From Pedobacter kyungheensis (GTDB lineage: Bacteria > Bacteroidota > Bacteroidia > Sphingobacteriales > Sphingobacteriaceae), in the NCBI RefSeq assembly GCF_000812965.1, contig NZ_JSYN01000013.1:1-64000 (forward strand): 64,000 nucleotides of DNA, read 5' to 3'. Below are positions 24,635 through 35,107 of the stretch, piece after piece (position 1 is the stretch's first letter; the number at the start of each line of letters is the position of its first letter). The notes under the pieces are model-generated. The model saw only the letters and a list, made by a program, of their open reading frames with translations, searched no databases and had not been told where the DNA came from. Both the position numbers and the translations under genes were made by a program.

Positions 24635-26104
24635 TTACCTGGTATAGTTAGGTGCTTCTTTAGTAATGGTAATATCGTGTGGGTGGCTTTCGCGCATACC
24701 CGCAGCGGTAATTTGTACAAATTGTGCTTCCTGCAATGCTTCGATATTGGCCGCTCCACAATAGCCCATACTTGCACGCAAACCACCAATGTACTGGTAC
24801 ATTACTTCTGCTAAAGTACCTTTAAATGGTACACGACCAACAATACCCTCTGGAACGAGTTTCTTAATATCGTCTTCCACATCCTGGAAATAACGGTCTT
24901 TAGATCCCTGCTCCATCGCTTCGATTGATCCCATTCCGCGGTACGATTTAAATTTACGTCCTTCGTAGATAATGGTTTCGCCCGGTGATTCTTCTACGCC
25001 AGCAAATAACGAACCTGCCATTACCGTACTTGCACCCGATGCAATTGCTTTGGCAATATCGCCTGTGTGTTTAATCCCACCATCGGCAATAACCGGTACC
25101 CCAGTACCTTTTAAAGCTTTGGCACACTCATAAACTGCATATAATTGCGGTACACCTACACCAGCAATAATCCTGGTGGTACAAATAGAACCCGGACCAA
25201 TACCTACTTTAACAGCATCTGCTCCTGCTTCTGCAAGGAATTTGGCAGCTGCACCTGTAGCAATGTTACCAACAATAACCTGCAAATCAGGGTATTTGGC
25301 TTTAACCTCTTTTAATTTATCTACTACACCTTTGGTATGGCCATGGGCAGTATCGATGGTAATAACATCAACACCTGCATGTACCAGCGCATCAACACGT
25401 TGTAAAGTATCGGCAGTTACACCAACTGCAGCACCAACGCGTAAACGTCCGCGCTCATCTTTACAAGCTACAGGGTAATTTTTAACTTTCGAAATATCTT
25501 TAAAGGTAATTAAGCCGCTTAAATAGCCATCTTTGCTTACTACAGGCAATTTTTCGATTTTATGGTTCTGTAGAATTTCTTCTGCCTGAACCAAGGTAGT
25601 GCCTTCTGGTGCAGTAATCAGGTTTTCTTTAGTCATTACTTCAGAAACCGGTCTTTTCATATCTTTTTGAAAACGCAGATCCCTGTTGGTAATAATCCCT
25701 ACCAATTTATTATCGCTGCTTACAACCGGAATGCCACCAATTTTATGTTCTTTCATAATTTTGAAAGCATCGGCAACAACTGCTGATTCCAATAAAGTAA
25801 CCGGATCCTGGATCATACCACTTTCAGAACGCTTTACTTTGCGTACTTCGCTGGCTTGTCTTTCAATGGTCATGTTTTTATGTAACATGCCTATTCCTCC
25901 GTTTTGCGCAATGGCAATGGCAAGCTCGGCTTCTGTTACCGTATCCATTGCAGCAGAAATCAACGGAACATTGAGTTTAATTTTTTTCGTTAAAAAAGTG
26001 GATGTATTTACTTCACGTGGCAGAATTTCGGAATATGCGGGTACTAAAAGTACATCGTCATACGTCAAACCTGTGGCAATAAATTTTGTGGAATCGAGTT
26101 GCAT
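24635..26104 (-). CDS. guaB: IMP dehydrogenase
   Basis: 489 aa; oxidises IMP to XMP with NAD, the committed step to GMP. TIM-barrel enzyme interrupted by two CBS domains (about 95-205, SVVADAF... and [20 protein letters not shown] in parts). The catalytic loop [17 protein letters not shown] carries the active-site Cys, and the flap contains [20 protein letters not shown]. Standard length. A TATCTTTG box (26137-26144) is upstream on the minus strand, with no matching -33 element. Confidence 0.97.
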   Translation of the reverse strand: MQLDSTKFIATGLTYDDVLLVPAYSEILPREVNTSTFLTKKIKLNVPLISAAMDTVTEAELAIAIAQNGGIGMLHKNMTIERQASEVRKVKRSESGMIQDPVTLLESAVVADAFKIMKEHKIGGIPVVSSDNKLVGIITNRDLRFQKDMKRPVSEVMTKENLITAPEGTTLVQAEEILQNHKIEKLPVVSKDGYLSGLITFKDISKVKNYPVACKDERGRLRVGAAVGVTADTLQRVDALVHAGVDVITIDTAHGHTKGVVDKLKEVKAKYPDLQVIVGNIATGAAAKFLAEAGADAVKVGIGPGSICTTRIIAGVGVPQLYAVYECAKALKGTGVPVIADGGIKHTGDIAKAIASGASTVMAGSLFAGVEESPGETIIYEGRKFKSYRGMGSIEAMEQGSKDRYFQDVEDDIKKLVPEGIVGRVPFKGTLAEVMYQYIGGLRASMGYCGAANIEALQEAQFVQITAAGMRESHPHDITITKEAPNYTR

Positions 26105-26136
26105 AGCAAATAAATTAGGATTTATTATTTGCCAGG

Positions 26137-26144
26137 CAAAGATA
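26137..26144 (-). promoter_or_regulatory. Probable -7 box of guaB
   Basis: TATCTTTG on the minus strand, an exact TAnnTTTG match about 33 nt before the start codon; no TTTG at the expected -33 distance. Confidence 0.45.
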
Positions 26145-26300
26145 AGGAAAAACCAGGAAAATAAAAATGTAAATGCGAATTTGCTTAAATATTAAGCTTT
26201 GTTGACAATTGGAATACCTGATAAGGAAATGTAATATTTCTTTCACAAAATCCGTATAATCTGTTTATTATTGCATTAACCAAAAAAACTATTTAAATAC

Positions 26301-28307
26301 ATGCAGAAAAATGCTCTCAAATTTCTGATGCTGATGCTTTGTGTCGGTATTGGAAATCTTTATGCCCAAACGGCAACGCCAGTAAAAAGAGAATTTAAAT
26401 TCGGTAAAATTGCTCCGGCAGAATTTGAAATCAAAGCTTCAGGACCAGATTCTGCAGCCTCGGCCATTAAATTATTCGATGTTGGAGACTGTTATTTTGA
26501 ATTAAGCCCTTCATCAAGAGGCTTTGTATATGTTTTTGAAAGACATATCCGCTACAAAATTTTAAACAAGAACGGATACGACCTGGCCAATTACAAAGTA
26601 GAACTTTACAAAAGCAGTAATGCTGCTAAAGAAGATCTGAGTTTCATGGATGGCGCTACCTACAACATGGTTGATGGTAAAATGGTGACCAGTAAATTAA
26701 ACAAGGATGCGAAATTTACCGAGGAGTTCAACAAAAACTATATCATCAAAAAATTTGCCCTTCCAAATGTTAAAGAAGGCTCCATTATCGAATTCCGCTA
26801 TAAAATTAAATCCGATTTTATTTTCACCCTTCGCGGATGGCGTTTTCAGTCTGATATCCCTACCCTTTGGACAGAATACAATGTTAAAATACCTGAATAC
26901 CTCACTTATAAAAACAACATGAGTGGTTATTATCGTGTTGATCATCCTAAACATGAATCGGTAAGTGCTTCTTATATCCCGGGTGTTACCTCGAATGCGA
27001 TGTACGATAAATATTGTGCAGAAAATGTACCGGCATTAAAAGAAGAGCCTTACGTAACTACTATGGATGATTATATCCCTAAAATCAGCTTTGAGTTACG
27101 GGCAACCAATTTTCCGGGAGAACTTGTACAGGATTTTAATGGTTCGTGGGGAAAAATCATTAATGAAATGGCTAATGACGAGAATTTTGGCAGTTTCATT
27201 AATAAAAACAGCTATGCAAAATCGGTACTTCCAGGTATTTTAAAAGGCGAAAAGGATACACTAGCAGCCATTAAACTGATTGTGAATTATGTAAAAAATA
27301 ATTTAAAATGGAACAAAGAGTATTCGAAATATGCTAATGAAACCAATCCAAAAAGTGTTTTCGAAAAAAAGACAGGTTCATCAGCAGATATTAATCTTTC
27401 GTTATTGAGTTTATTAAAAGAGGCCAAAATAGAGGCCTACCCGGTTCTACTCAGTACCAGAAAGAATGGCGAACACCCAGGTTATCCATTAATTTCGGCA
27501 TTTAATAATGTTGTAGGCGTTACCCAAATTGGCAATAAACTCTATTACCTTGATGCAACCGATAAAGACCTGCCTGTAGGCATGCTCGATTACGAGAACC
27601 TGAGCCATCAGGGCTTTTACATGGATCTGAAGGCCATAATCGGCAAATGGTTACCAACTGAGCCAGAACTTGCCAGCGAGGATATGTTTGTTTACAACCT
27701 GACATTAGACAAAGAACATAAACTTAAAGGAAAAATTAACCAGTATACCAAAGGTTACTCGGCATTACACCTGCGCGACAAATACAGAACCACCAATAAT
27801 GAAGCTGAGTTTATTAAGAGCTTTAAAAAGGATAAAACAGGTTTAGAAGTAAGCAATTATAAAATCGAAAATCTGGATAACCTGGACGAGTTGCTTACCG
27901 AAACTATGGATGCCGAAATTGAAGATAATGTAGAAGAAGCCGGCAACCTGGTTTATTTTACCCCACTCCTTTTCGAAAGAACAAAAGAGAATCTTTTCAA
28001 ACTTGAACAGCGTAAATTTCCGGTTGATTTTGCTTATCCTTTTAAAGAAACCTATCGAATTACGGTAACCTTCCCTGAAGATTATGAGATTGATAAATTA
28101 CCAAAAGGCGGTATTTATAAACTACCAGAAGAAAACGGAAGTTTTGCAATCACCTATCTTACCGAAGGTAAAACTTTAATGGTAAAAAGCTCAATCAGTG
28201 TAAACAAATCGCTTTATACACCCGAAGAGTACTTCGATCTACAGGCTTTGTTTAAAGCCATAGTTGAAAAGCAGGCCGAGCAAATTGTATTTAAAAAGAA
28301 AGTATAA
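26301..28307 (+). CDS. DUF3857/transglutaminase-like exported protein, predicted catalytically inactive
   Basis: 668 aa, signal peptide 1-22 (GIGNLYAQ). N-terminal DUF3857 beta domain (about 60-260), a transglutaminase-like middle (about 300-420) and a C-terminal beta domain. Active members have G-D-C at the catalytic Cys and an N/D-H at the His. Here the loop reads GSSADI (G359-S360-S361) and the His position reads FNN (N403), while the last triad residue survives in YYLDATD. So Cys and His are both lost; a binding or structural role is more likely than catalysis. It shares TAATG overlap with the next gene, an apparently active paralogue. Confidence 0.85.
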   Translation: MQKNALKFLMLMLCVGIGNLYAQTATPVKREFKFGKIAPAEFEIKASGPDSAASAIKLFDVGDCYFELSPSSRGFVYVFERHIRYKILNKNGYDLANYKVELYKSSNAAKEDLSFMDGATYNMVDGKMVTSKLNKDAKFTEEFNKNYIIKKFALPNVKEGSIIEFRYKIKSDFIFTLRGWRFQSDIPTLWTEYNVKIPEYLTYKNNMSGYYRVDHPKHESVSASYIPGVTSNAMYDKYCAENVPALKEEPYVTTMDDYIPKISFELRATNFPGELVQDFNGSWGKIINEMANDENFGSFINKNSYAKSVLPGILKGEKDTLAAIKLIVNYVKNNLKWNKEYSKYANETNPKSVFEKKTGSSADINLSLLSLLKEAKIEAYPVLLSTRKNGEHPGYPLISAFNNVVGVTQIGNKLYYLDATDKDLPVGMLDYENLSHQGFYMDLKAIIGKWLPTEPELASEDMFVYNLTLDKEHKLKGKINQYTKGYSALHLRDKYRTTNNEAEFIKSFKKDKTGLEVSNYKIENLDNLDELLTETMDAEIEDNVEEAGNLVYFTPLLFERTKENLFKLEQRKFPVDFAYPFKETYRITVTFPEDYEIDKLPKGGIYKLPEENGSFAITYLTEGKTLMVKSSISVNKSLYTPEEYFDLQALFKAIVEKQAEQIVFKKKV

Positions 28308-30202
28308 TGAAACGATACTTAAGTTTGGCTGTTGCATTTTTAAGTATAAGCACAGCCTTTGCACAAACAAATTACGATGTAGCTAAAATTGCCGACAACC
28401 TTAAAAAAGATGCTGTTGCTGTAATTAGAAATGAAGATAGCTTTTTTGATGTGAAAGGACCTGGAGCAGCAAAAATGGATTACAAAATTGCGATAACCAT
28501 TTTAAACAAGGCTGGAGATGACTTTGCAGAAATGGCTGAAGTTTACGATAAATTCAGCAACATCTACAACATCAAAGCTACCCTTTATGATGCCGCGGGC
28601 AAAAAAATTAAAGATTATAAAAGTTCGGACATTAAAGACCAAAGCCTGATTTCTGATTTCTCTATTTTTGAAGACAACAGGCTTAAACTGTTAAAGTTTG
28701 TAAGCATTTCTTACCCTTACACTATCGAGTATAGTTATAGTCAGGATTATAACGGTTTGCTTTATTTCCCTTCGTGGCGCGATCTTAAAACTTTTGGGAT
28801 TTCGGTAGAGCAAAGTGCTTATACCATACAAAAGGCAAAAAATTACCAGATGCGCTACTTAACCAGCAGCAATCTTAAAACCGATTCGGCAACTATTGGC
28901 GAAAAAGTTCAGTACAAATGGAAAAGCACAAATGTGCCTGCTATTGTCCACGAACCAATGAGTACAGGCATTGATAACATTTCTGCCTGGGTAAAAGCCT
29001 CTCCAAACCAATTTGAGTACGATGGATCGACCGGTAATTTTAACAACTGGAAAAACTTTGGTTCGTGGCTATACACCTTAAACCAGGGTGGCAATAAACT
29101 ACCCGATGCCACCAAACTGATGGTGCAGAACTTAATTAAGGATGCCAAAACGCCAAAAGAGAAAATGCGGATCCTATATAATCATCTGCAACAGAATACG
29201 CGCTATGTAAGTGTTCAGTTAGGCATAGGTGGTTTCCGCCCTATTCTAGCCGAGAAAGTTGCACAGGTAAATTATGGCGATTGCAAAGCGCTTTCTAATT
29301 ACATGAAAGCCTTACTTAACGAAGCTGGAATTGCCTCCAACCTCATTGTAATTGGCAACGACATGCCGAGTTTAAACCCGAATTATTCGAGCATGGGGCA
29401 GGCTAATCACATGATTTTATGTGTACCCTTACCTAAAGACACCACATTCTTAGAGTGTACCAGCCAACATACCCCCATGGGTTTTATAGGCTATGGCAAC
29501 GCCGATCGCAACGTATTGATTGTAACAGAAGATGGAGGCAAAATTATCCATACACCGGCTTACGTTGCCAAAGAAAACTACCAGATCAGGAAAACCAAAA
29601 TCGTTCTGGCCGAAGATGGAACAGCAAGTTCAGAAATCAGAACAACTTATGGCAATGCGCAGTTTGAAGAAAATCTCTCGATGACCTTAATGGAACCAGT
29701 TGAAGCCAGAAAACGGATTATCGAAAGCAGTAAAATACCGGTTGCCGAACTCATCAATTATAAATATGCCCAGGCGGATAAAACAATTCCGGTGCTTACC
29801 GAGGAGATCAATTTCAAAACCAATCCGATTTTAACCAAAGGAGGCGATAAATTGTTTCTGGTGATTAATCAGGTAAACCGCAAAGAAAATGTGCCCTTAA
29901 AGGTCGAAAACAGAAAAACTTTTTTTGCTGTTCCGTTTAGCTATAACGATGAGGATGAGATTAACTATACTTTGCCAAAAGGATACACTGTAGAATTTAT
30001 TCCGAAAGATATTACCATAACTTCTGAATTTGGATCGTACACTGCCAAGTTTAGTGTTAAAGACAATATGATTGTTTATAACCGTACCCAGATCATGAAT
30101 GATAAGAAATACCCGCCTGAAAAATATGCGGAATATGTAGACTTTTATAAAAAAATCTATCAGGCTGATAAGCAAAAAGCTATTTTAGCAAAAACTTTAT
30201 AA
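28307..30202 (+). CDS. DUF3857/transglutaminase-like exported protein with intact Cys-His
   Basis: 631 aa, signal peptide 1-19 (SISTAFAQ). Same architecture as the preceding gene: DUF3857 (about 40-230), transglutaminase core (about 275-400), C-terminal beta domain. The catalytic Cys is C326 in NYGDCKALSNYMKALL and the His is H368 in QANHMILCVPL; the third position is in FLECTSQ, with Glu-Cys in place of the usual Asp. Starts inside the stop of the previous gene (TAATG), so the two are translated together. Periplasmic or surface location; substrate unknown. Confidence 0.87.
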   Translation: MKRYLSLAVAFLSISTAFAQTNYDVAKIADNLKKDAVAVIRNEDSFFDVKGPGAAKMDYKIAITILNKAGDDFAEMAEVYDKFSNIYNIKATLYDAAGKKIKDYKSSDIKDQSLISDFSIFEDNRLKLLKFVSISYPYTIEYSYSQDYNGLLYFPSWRDLKTFGISVEQSAYTIQKAKNYQMRYLTSSNLKTDSATIGEKVQYKWKSTNVPAIVHEPMSTGIDNISAWVKASPNQFEYDGSTGNFNNWKNFGSWLYTLNQGGNKLPDATKLMVQNLIKDAKTPKEKMRILYNHLQQNTRYVSVQLGIGGFRPILAEKVAQVNYGDCKALSNYMKALLNEAGIASNLIVIGNDMPSLNPNYSSMGQANHMILCVPLPKDTTFLECTSQHTPMGFIGYGNADRNVLIVTEDGGKIIHTPAYVAKENYQIRKTKIVLAEDGTASSEIRTTYGNAQFEENLSMTLMEPVEARKRIIESSKIPVAELINYKYAQADKTIPVLTEEINFKTNPILTKGGDKLFLVINQVNRKENVPLKVENRKTFFAVPFSYNDEDEINYTLPKGYTVEFIPKDITITSEFGSYTAKFSVKDNMIVYNRTQIMNDKKYPPEKYAEYVDFYKKIYQADKQKAILAKTL

Positions 30203-30209
30203 TTAGACT

Positions 30210-30491
30210 ATGATTACTGAAAACCAATATTTTGACGGCAACGTTAAATCTTTAGGATATGAAACAGCTGAGGGCAAATCAACCGTAGGGGTGATTAATC
30301 CGGGCGAATATACTTTTGGCACGGCGCAGCAGGAAATTATGCACGTTGTTGAAGGCGAACTGGAAGCACTTCTACCAGATGCTACCGAATGGATAAGCAT
30401 AACAGCCGGAAACCACTTCGAAGTACCTGCCAATGCTTCGTTTAAAGTAAAAGCTGCTGTACAAACCGCTTACCTTTGCCAATACAGATAA
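30210..30491 (+). CDS. ppnP: Pyrimidine/purine nucleoside phosphorylase
   Basis: 93 aa cupin of the PpnP (DUF1255/YaiE) family, which phosphorolyses several nucleosides. Family motifs: [39 protein letters not shown] and [15 protein letters not shown], ending YLCQYR. Seven nt after the transglutaminase pair, so it may be read through from that operon. Nothing unusual in length. Confidence 0.92.
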   Translation: MITENQYFDGNVKSLGYETAEGKSTVGVINPGEYTFGTAQQEIMHVVEGELEALLPDATEWISITAGNHFEVPANASFKVKAAVQTAYLCQYR

Positions 30492-30500
30492 TCAAAAAAA

Positions 30501-30574
30501 GAAGTCAGGTTTTTACCCACTCGTCATACTGAACTTGTTTCAGTATCTCTTACGTGGCTGGAAAACCTGACTTC
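30501..30574. terminator. Terminator-like palindrome interrupted by a second hairpin
   Basis: Outer arms GAAGTCAGGTTTT (30501-30513) and AAAACCTGACTTC (30562-30574) are the same as the uninterrupted palindrome at 62254-62283. Between them sits another hairpin, ATACTGAA-CTTGT-TTCAGTAT (30526-30546) within a CGTCATACTGAACTTG repeat. It lies between the convergent ppnP and M16 genes. Confidence 0.7.
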
Positions 30575-30593
30575 TTAGCTTAAACGTTTCGCC

Positions 30594-31865
30594 TTACTTC
30601 TTCCCGATTACCACTTCGGTAAAACTTTCGGTAGTGAGGTATTTATTGGCCAAAGCCAGCAATTCCTGGGCGGTAATGGTTTTTACGGTATTAATATATT
30701 TTGTATAATAATCGTAATCCAATCCGGCGAAATAAATATTCTTAAACTTATCGGCATGAGAGAAAACATTTTCTAAACTGCCCAACATGGAGCCCAGCAT
30801 ATAATTACGCACTAAATTAAGCTCTTCTTCTTCGATCAGTGTCGTTCTCAGTATTTCGATCTCTTTATAAATTTCGGTTAAAGCGGCGCCACAAACATCG
30901 GCACCGACCTCGGTTGCTATAAAAAGGTATCCGGCTTGCTGCAACGATGATATACCCGAACCGATGCCATAAGTATAACCTTTATCTTCGCGGATGTTGG
31001 CCATTAAACGCGATCCGAAATAACCACCCAAAACTGTATTTAAAATCTGAAGTCCTGAAAAATCTTCGTGCTTGCGGTTAACGGCCAGCTGCCCAATCCT
31101 AATGGCCGATTGTAAAGCCTCTGGTTTCTCTTTATATACAAACTGTTTTTCAGTCGGGCTAAAGCTAAAAGCGTTTTTTACCACCTCGCTTTTTTCCCAA
31201 TCGCGACCAAAATGACTATCCAGCAGATCAAAGCCTGCTGCATCAAATTTGCCCGATACCACAATGGTACAGTTGTTTGGTGCATAAGCAGTTTTAAAAT
31301 AAGTTAAAAGCGCTTCACGCTCCAGCCCGTCATAGTGTTCTGCTTTAATATCTACGCCGTAAGCAGTTTCACCAAATAAAGCGTGGGCAAATTCTTTTCT
31401 CGAAACGATATCGTTCTTTTTAAGGTTAACCTGCAGCTTTTGTTTCTGGTTCTGAATATAAATATCGAGTTCGTTTTGCGGAAACTGGCTGTTGGTTAAA
31501 ACATCTTTTACTATCGGTAATACCGAATGCAAATGTTTGTTTAAAGTATACAGGGTAACCAACGATTGATCCTGCGTATACTCCGTTTGAAAAAACGCAC
31601 CGTAAAAATCAATTTTTTCGGCTATTTCCTTCGCCGATAGTTTGTTCGTTCCGTTATTAATTAAAGTACTTACCGCAATGGCCTGCAAAGGTTTGTCGCG
31701 ATTCCAGTTTACGTTTTCAAAGATAAATTCAATCCGTACCAGATCCTGCTCACCCGAATAAATCGTAAAAACGGGCACGCCGTTGCTTAATAATCTTTTC
31801 TCAGGCTGGATAAAATTTATAGCAGATACCTGCTTAAAATCAGGCGCTTGTTGTCTGTTAAGCAT
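30594..31865 (-). CDS. M16 family peptidase-like subunit lacking the zinc motif
   Basis: 423 aa two-lobed M16 (insulinase/MPP) fold. The HxxEH motif is absent: the corresponding N-terminal segment reads STLINNGTNKLSAKEIAEK. The C-terminal lobe keeps FGSRLMANIREDKGYTYGIGSG, the Arg/Tyr substrate-clamp region. In bacterial M16B pairs one subunit supplies the zinc site and the other this R/Y pair. It overlaps the catalytic partner upstream by 8 nt, so the two are made together. Its start codon falls inside the partner's 3' end. Confidence 0.9.
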   Translation of the reverse strand: MLNRQQAPDFKQVSAINFIQPEKRLLSNGVPVFTIYSGEQDLVRIEFIFENVNWNRDKPLQAIAVSTLINNGTNKLSAKEIAEKIDFYGAFFQTEYTQDQSLVTLYTLNKHLHSVLPIVKDVLTNSQFPQNELDIYIQNQKQKLQVNLKKNDIVSRKEFAHALFGETAYGVDIKAEHYDGLEREALLTYFKTAYAPNNCTIVVSGKFDAAGFDLLDSHFGRDWEKSEVVKNAFSFSPTEKQFVYKEKPEALQSAIRIGQLAVNRKHEDFSGLQILNTVLGGYFGSRLMANIREDKGYTYGIGSGISSLQQAGYLFIATEVGADVCGAALTEIYKEIEILRTTLIEEEELNLVRNYMLGSMLGSLENVFSHADKFKNIYFAGLDYDYYTKYINTVKTITAQELLALANKYLTTESFTEVVIGKK

Positions 31866-33102
31866 GTTCTTCAGTTAAATAATATAAGGTTGAGGATGAA
31901 TTTTTGTTAAAAGTTTCGTTGGCTATCCGTTGGATGTCTGCTGATTGAACCTTTAAAAATTCGGCTGTTTCGTTATTCAATAAAGCAGCATCGCCCAGCA
32001 ATTCATAATAAGCCAGGTTCATCGCTTTATCCAGTAAACCCATTTCAGAAAATACCAGGATTGATTCTACCTTGTTCTTTACTTTAGTAAGCTCAGTATC
32101 CGAAACCAGTTCGGTTTTTAGTTTTTCCAGTTCGGCCCATATGGCTTTTTCGGCTGTTTCTATGGCTACGCCTTCTATCAGTTTACCCTCAACAATAAAC
32201 AAACCCGGATCTAAACTACTCGAAATATAAGCGTTAATCTCGCTAAAAAGCTGCTGTTCTTTAAGCAAGCTGTTATATAACCGCGACGATTGTCCGCGCG
32301 ATAAAATATCAGACAGTAAATCGAAGGCATAATAATCACTGTTCAATCTGCCCGGCATTTTAAAAGCCATATAAATGGCATTTAACGGCACATTTGCTTT
32401 AACGGTTTCTTGCCTGGCTTCAATTTGCGGTTCTTCCTGCTCCAAATTGCGGTGATACTTCTCTCCTGCCGGAATAGGTTCAAACCATTTTTCGGCCAGT
32501 TTTTTCACCTCTTCGGTTTTCACATTGCCACCTACAACCAAAATCGCATTTTGCGGATTGTAATGTTTCTTAAAAAACGCCTTCACATCATCCATCGTTG
32601 CATTTTCGATGTGCGAAAGTTCCTTACCGATAGTTGCCCAGCGGTAAGCATGTTTTTTGTAGGCCAGCGGACGCAGTTTTAACCAAACATCGCCATAGGG
32701 CTGGTTCAGGTAGCGTTGCTTAAATTCTTCGCTTACCACATTGCGTTGCGTATCAAGGCTCTTTTCAGAAAAAGCAAGGCTCAGCATCCGGTCGCTTTCC
32801 AACCAGAACGCCGTTTCAATATTTTCGGCCGGCAGGGTAATGTAATAATTGGTAATATCGTTGCTGGTGAAGGCGTTATTTTCGCCGCCAACGCGTTGTA
32901 AGGGTTCATCGTAATTGGGGATATTAATTGATCCGCCAAACATTAAATGTTCAAACAAATGTGCAAAGCCGGTTTTTTCAGGGTCTTCATCACGCGCGCC
33001 CACATCATATAAAATATTCAGAACTGCCATCGGAGTAGTTGCATCTTCGTGCACCAAAACTTTTAAGCCGTTAGCTAGTGTAAAACGATTAAAATCTACC
33101 AT
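31858..33102 (-). CDS. M16 family zinc peptidase, catalytic subunit
   Basis: 414 aa. Zinc-binding HLFEH at residues 48-52 (GFAHLFEHLMFGGS) with the distal Glu region about 75 residues later; followed by NAFTSNDITNYYITLP and the second lobe with SRGQSSRLYNSLLKEQQL. No signal peptide, so probably cytoplasmic. Paired with the zinc-less subunit by an 8-nt overlap; such heterodimers degrade peptides inside their closed cavity. Substrate unknown. Confidence 0.93.
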   Translation of the reverse strand: MVDFNRFTLANGLKVLVHEDATTPMAVLNILYDVGARDEDPEKTGFAHLFEHLMFGGSINIPNYDEPLQRVGGENNAFTSNDITNYYITLPAENIETAFWLESDRMLSLAFSEKSLDTQRNVVSEEFKQRYLNQPYGDVWLKLRPLAYKKHAYRWATIGKELSHIENATMDDVKAFFKKHYNPQNAILVVGGNVKTEEVKKLAEKWFEPIPAGEKYHRNLEQEEPQIEARQETVKANVPLNAIYMAFKMPGRLNSDYYAFDLLSDILSRGQSSRLYNSLLKEQQLFSEINAYISSSLDPGLFIVEGKLIEGVAIETAEKAIWAELEKLKTELVSDTELTKVKNKVESILVFSEMGLLDKAMNLAYYELLGDAALLNNETAEFLKVQSADIQRIANETFNKNSSSTLYYLTEEHA

Positions 33103-33240
33103 TATCTAATTTTAGAGCGGTAAAGATAATTTAATAATTCATTTAGCAGAAAGCGATTAGTAAAGAGAATACAATTAAAAGATATTTTGGTAGGCGGCAA
33201 TGCTATTTTTATTATTTTAGCGACAGATAATTAAGTTAAC

Positions 33241-33945
33241 ATGGGCGAGGAAACACCAAAAAATTCATTCGGAATTTTAAACAGTTTAAAAAAATTAATC
33301 TTCGAAGATAGCGCAGATGCTCCCGGCAACACTCCTGAACCGCAGCCTGCCGGCAACAATACAAAAACACCCGAACCTGTAACTTACCAGCCACCTGTTA
33401 ATCTAAAGGAAAATGTTGCCGTAACCGGTGCTACTGATGTTAAGCAAATGAAGGTAAAAGTTTTGGGTATACTGGAGAAAATGAATGAACCGGGACTCGA
33501 TTTTTTTGAGGTTTGGAATGCCGCAGCAGAAATGGGCAGTGTTGATGCAGCAACCATTAAAGCAGCTTATACCTCTTTAAAATATGTAGAAAAAGACTTA
33601 AGCAAACAAAAACTGTTAACTACCGGCCGTAATTATGCTACAGAACTGAAAAAAGTTATAGATCAGGAAAGCAACCAGAAACAGCAGCAAAAACAAAACA
33701 TAGAAAATAGCATTGTTGATGAAAAAAACAGGCTGGCAAACGAAATTAAAATTATTGAACAAGACCTTGCCGATCTTAAAGCCAAACTGCATACTAAAGA
33801 GCAGGATTTAAAGAACATTAATGCCAAGTACGACCCGCAACTGAAAGATATCGATCAGAAAATTGCCCTGGGTAATGCTGCCGTTAATGAGGTAATAGCC
33901 GATATCGAAAAAGCATTAAGTATTATTGAAACAAACATAAATTAA
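33241..33945 (+). CDS. Coiled-coil protein, first gene of an ASKHA/coiled-coil module
   Basis: 234 aa, not recognised. A Pro/Asn-rich linker (25-55), a small helical domain (about 66-130, KVKVLGILEKMNEPGLDFFEVW), then a long heptad-like coiled coil (140-200, KNRLANEIKIIEQDLADLKAKL in part) and a C-terminal helix. No membrane segment or signal peptide. Followed after 24 nt by the membrane coiled-coil gene and then by the ASKHA gene. The coil is reminiscent of PspA- or TelA-type helical proteins but I see no motif that decides it. Helical composition is seen; partnership is inferred from order and spacing. Confidence 0.85.
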   Translation: MGEETPKNSFGILNSLKKLIFEDSADAPGNTPEPQPAGNNTKTPEPVTYQPPVNLKENVAVTGATDVKQMKVKVLGILEKMNEPGLDFFEVWNAAAEMGSVDAATIKAAYTSLKYVEKDLSKQKLLTTGRNYATELKKVIDQESNQKQQQKQNIENSIVDEKNRLANEIKIIEQDLADLKAKLHTKEQDLKNINAKYDPQLKDIDQKIALGNAAVNEVIADIEKALSIIETNIN

Positions 33946-33969
33946 CGATTAAAAATTAACGAAAACGTA

Positions 33970-35079
33970 ATGGAAAACAAAAGTCAGTATGTAAATATTC
34001 CAGCCGAAATTAAAAGTCAGCTGCCTATATTTCAGGTTTTAGGCGATCATCTCCCAAGCCAGATCCAAACACCTGAAGGCAAAAAGGTAATTTCGAGTAT
34101 CTTTTTTTGGGCACTAATTTTAGGGGGTGCATTTGCTTTTTTCAAATTCCTGCCTATTATGCTGGAATATGCAGCCAAAAGTATTTTACTGGTTATCTTT
34201 AGTATTATACTGATTGTATTGCTTTTACTGGCCCCAAAAATTATTGCTTTACTCCACAGATTGGGTACTGTTTTAATTTTTAAAGGAGAAAAAGCCATCA
34301 TAAGAGGTAATCCTATCGAAACCCTTCAACTACTCTCAAAAGACGCAAAAGATACTTTGAAAAGAGTAAAAGATAAAATTGCCAACGTTGATGGTGTTCG
34401 CATAGACATGATACAAAGCGGAGAAACAGCCCAAAAAACTGCCGAAGAAAAATATACTTATGCTAAACGTTTTACTGTTGAAGCGGCTAATTTAGATGAA
34501 AAAGCTAAGCAGGAATCGGCCAACAACAATATCGAAAAAGCCAACGACTTAAACAGGGATGCCAAGGAGACACGTACAAAAGCTTTCCTTTTGGGTAAAG
34601 AAGGCGAAGCCGAAGAACAAAATGCGCGCAGTTACGTACAATATGCCAACCAGTTTGCCAAAGTTTTGGAGGTTTTAAAAGATAACGAAAGTGCTGCCCG
34701 TATTTATGTAAGCACCTTAGATAGCAGTATTTCTATCATTTCTAAAAAACTGGAAGCAACCCAAAAAATGAAAAATGCAACCGAAGGGCTTGCAGAAGTT
34801 TTTAACATTAAGGATGGATGGGCTTTCCAGGAGGCGATGAATGCAGCAACAGGCGCCATTAGCCAGAATATTGCTTCTATCCGTTCAAATCTCGATTTCT
34901 TGGATCAAAACAATAACATTACTGTTGGCGGTGCCCCATCGCAAAGCGAATTGGAAGAATTCATCAAAAAAGTAGACGATCGTAACCTTAAAATGCTTAA
35001 CGTAAGCAGAATGGCCGATGCTTCTTACGAACTTAAACCTGAAGAAAAAGTAGATAAAGGCTTTACCTTACTAGATTAA
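33970..35079 (+). CDS. Two-helix membrane protein with long cytoplasmic or periplasmic coiled coil
   Basis: 369 aa, not recognised. Two adjacent hydrophobic helices (about 44-64 and 70-92, AAKSILLVIFSIILIVLLLL) form a hairpin, putting both ends on the same side. The remainder is mostly helical and Lys/Glu/Ala-rich (AQKTAEEKYTYAKRFTVEAA, ETRTKAFLLGKEGEAEEQNA), with a conserved-looking short segment GWAFQEAMNAATGAISQNI. Starts 24 nt after the coiled-coil gene and ends 28 nt before the ASKHA gene. Could be a scaffold for the actin-like protein; function not known. Confidence 0.85.
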   Translation: MENKSQYVNIPAEIKSQLPIFQVLGDHLPSQIQTPEGKKVISSIFFWALILGGAFAFFKFLPIMLEYAAKSILLVIFSIILIVLLLLAPKIIALLHRLGTVLIFKGEKAIIRGNPIETLQLLSKDAKDTLKRVKDKIANVDGVRIDMIQSGETAQKTAEEKYTYAKRFTVEAANLDEKAKQESANNNIEKANDLNRDAKETRTKAFLLGKEGEAEEQNARSYVQYANQFAKVLEVLKDNESAARIYVSTLDSSISIISKKLEATQKMKNATEGLAEVFNIKDGWAFQEAMNAATGAISQNIASIRSNLDFLDQNNNITVGGAPSQSELEEFIKKVDDRNLKMLNVSRMADASYELKPEEKVDKGFTLLD

Positions 35080-35107
35080 TCAAACTCTTAATTAAAAACA
35101 TATCACA

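Noticed and set aside
25176..26195. Frames of 100 and 169 codons antisense to guaB
   Set aside because: They are shadows of IMP dehydrogenase on the other strand.
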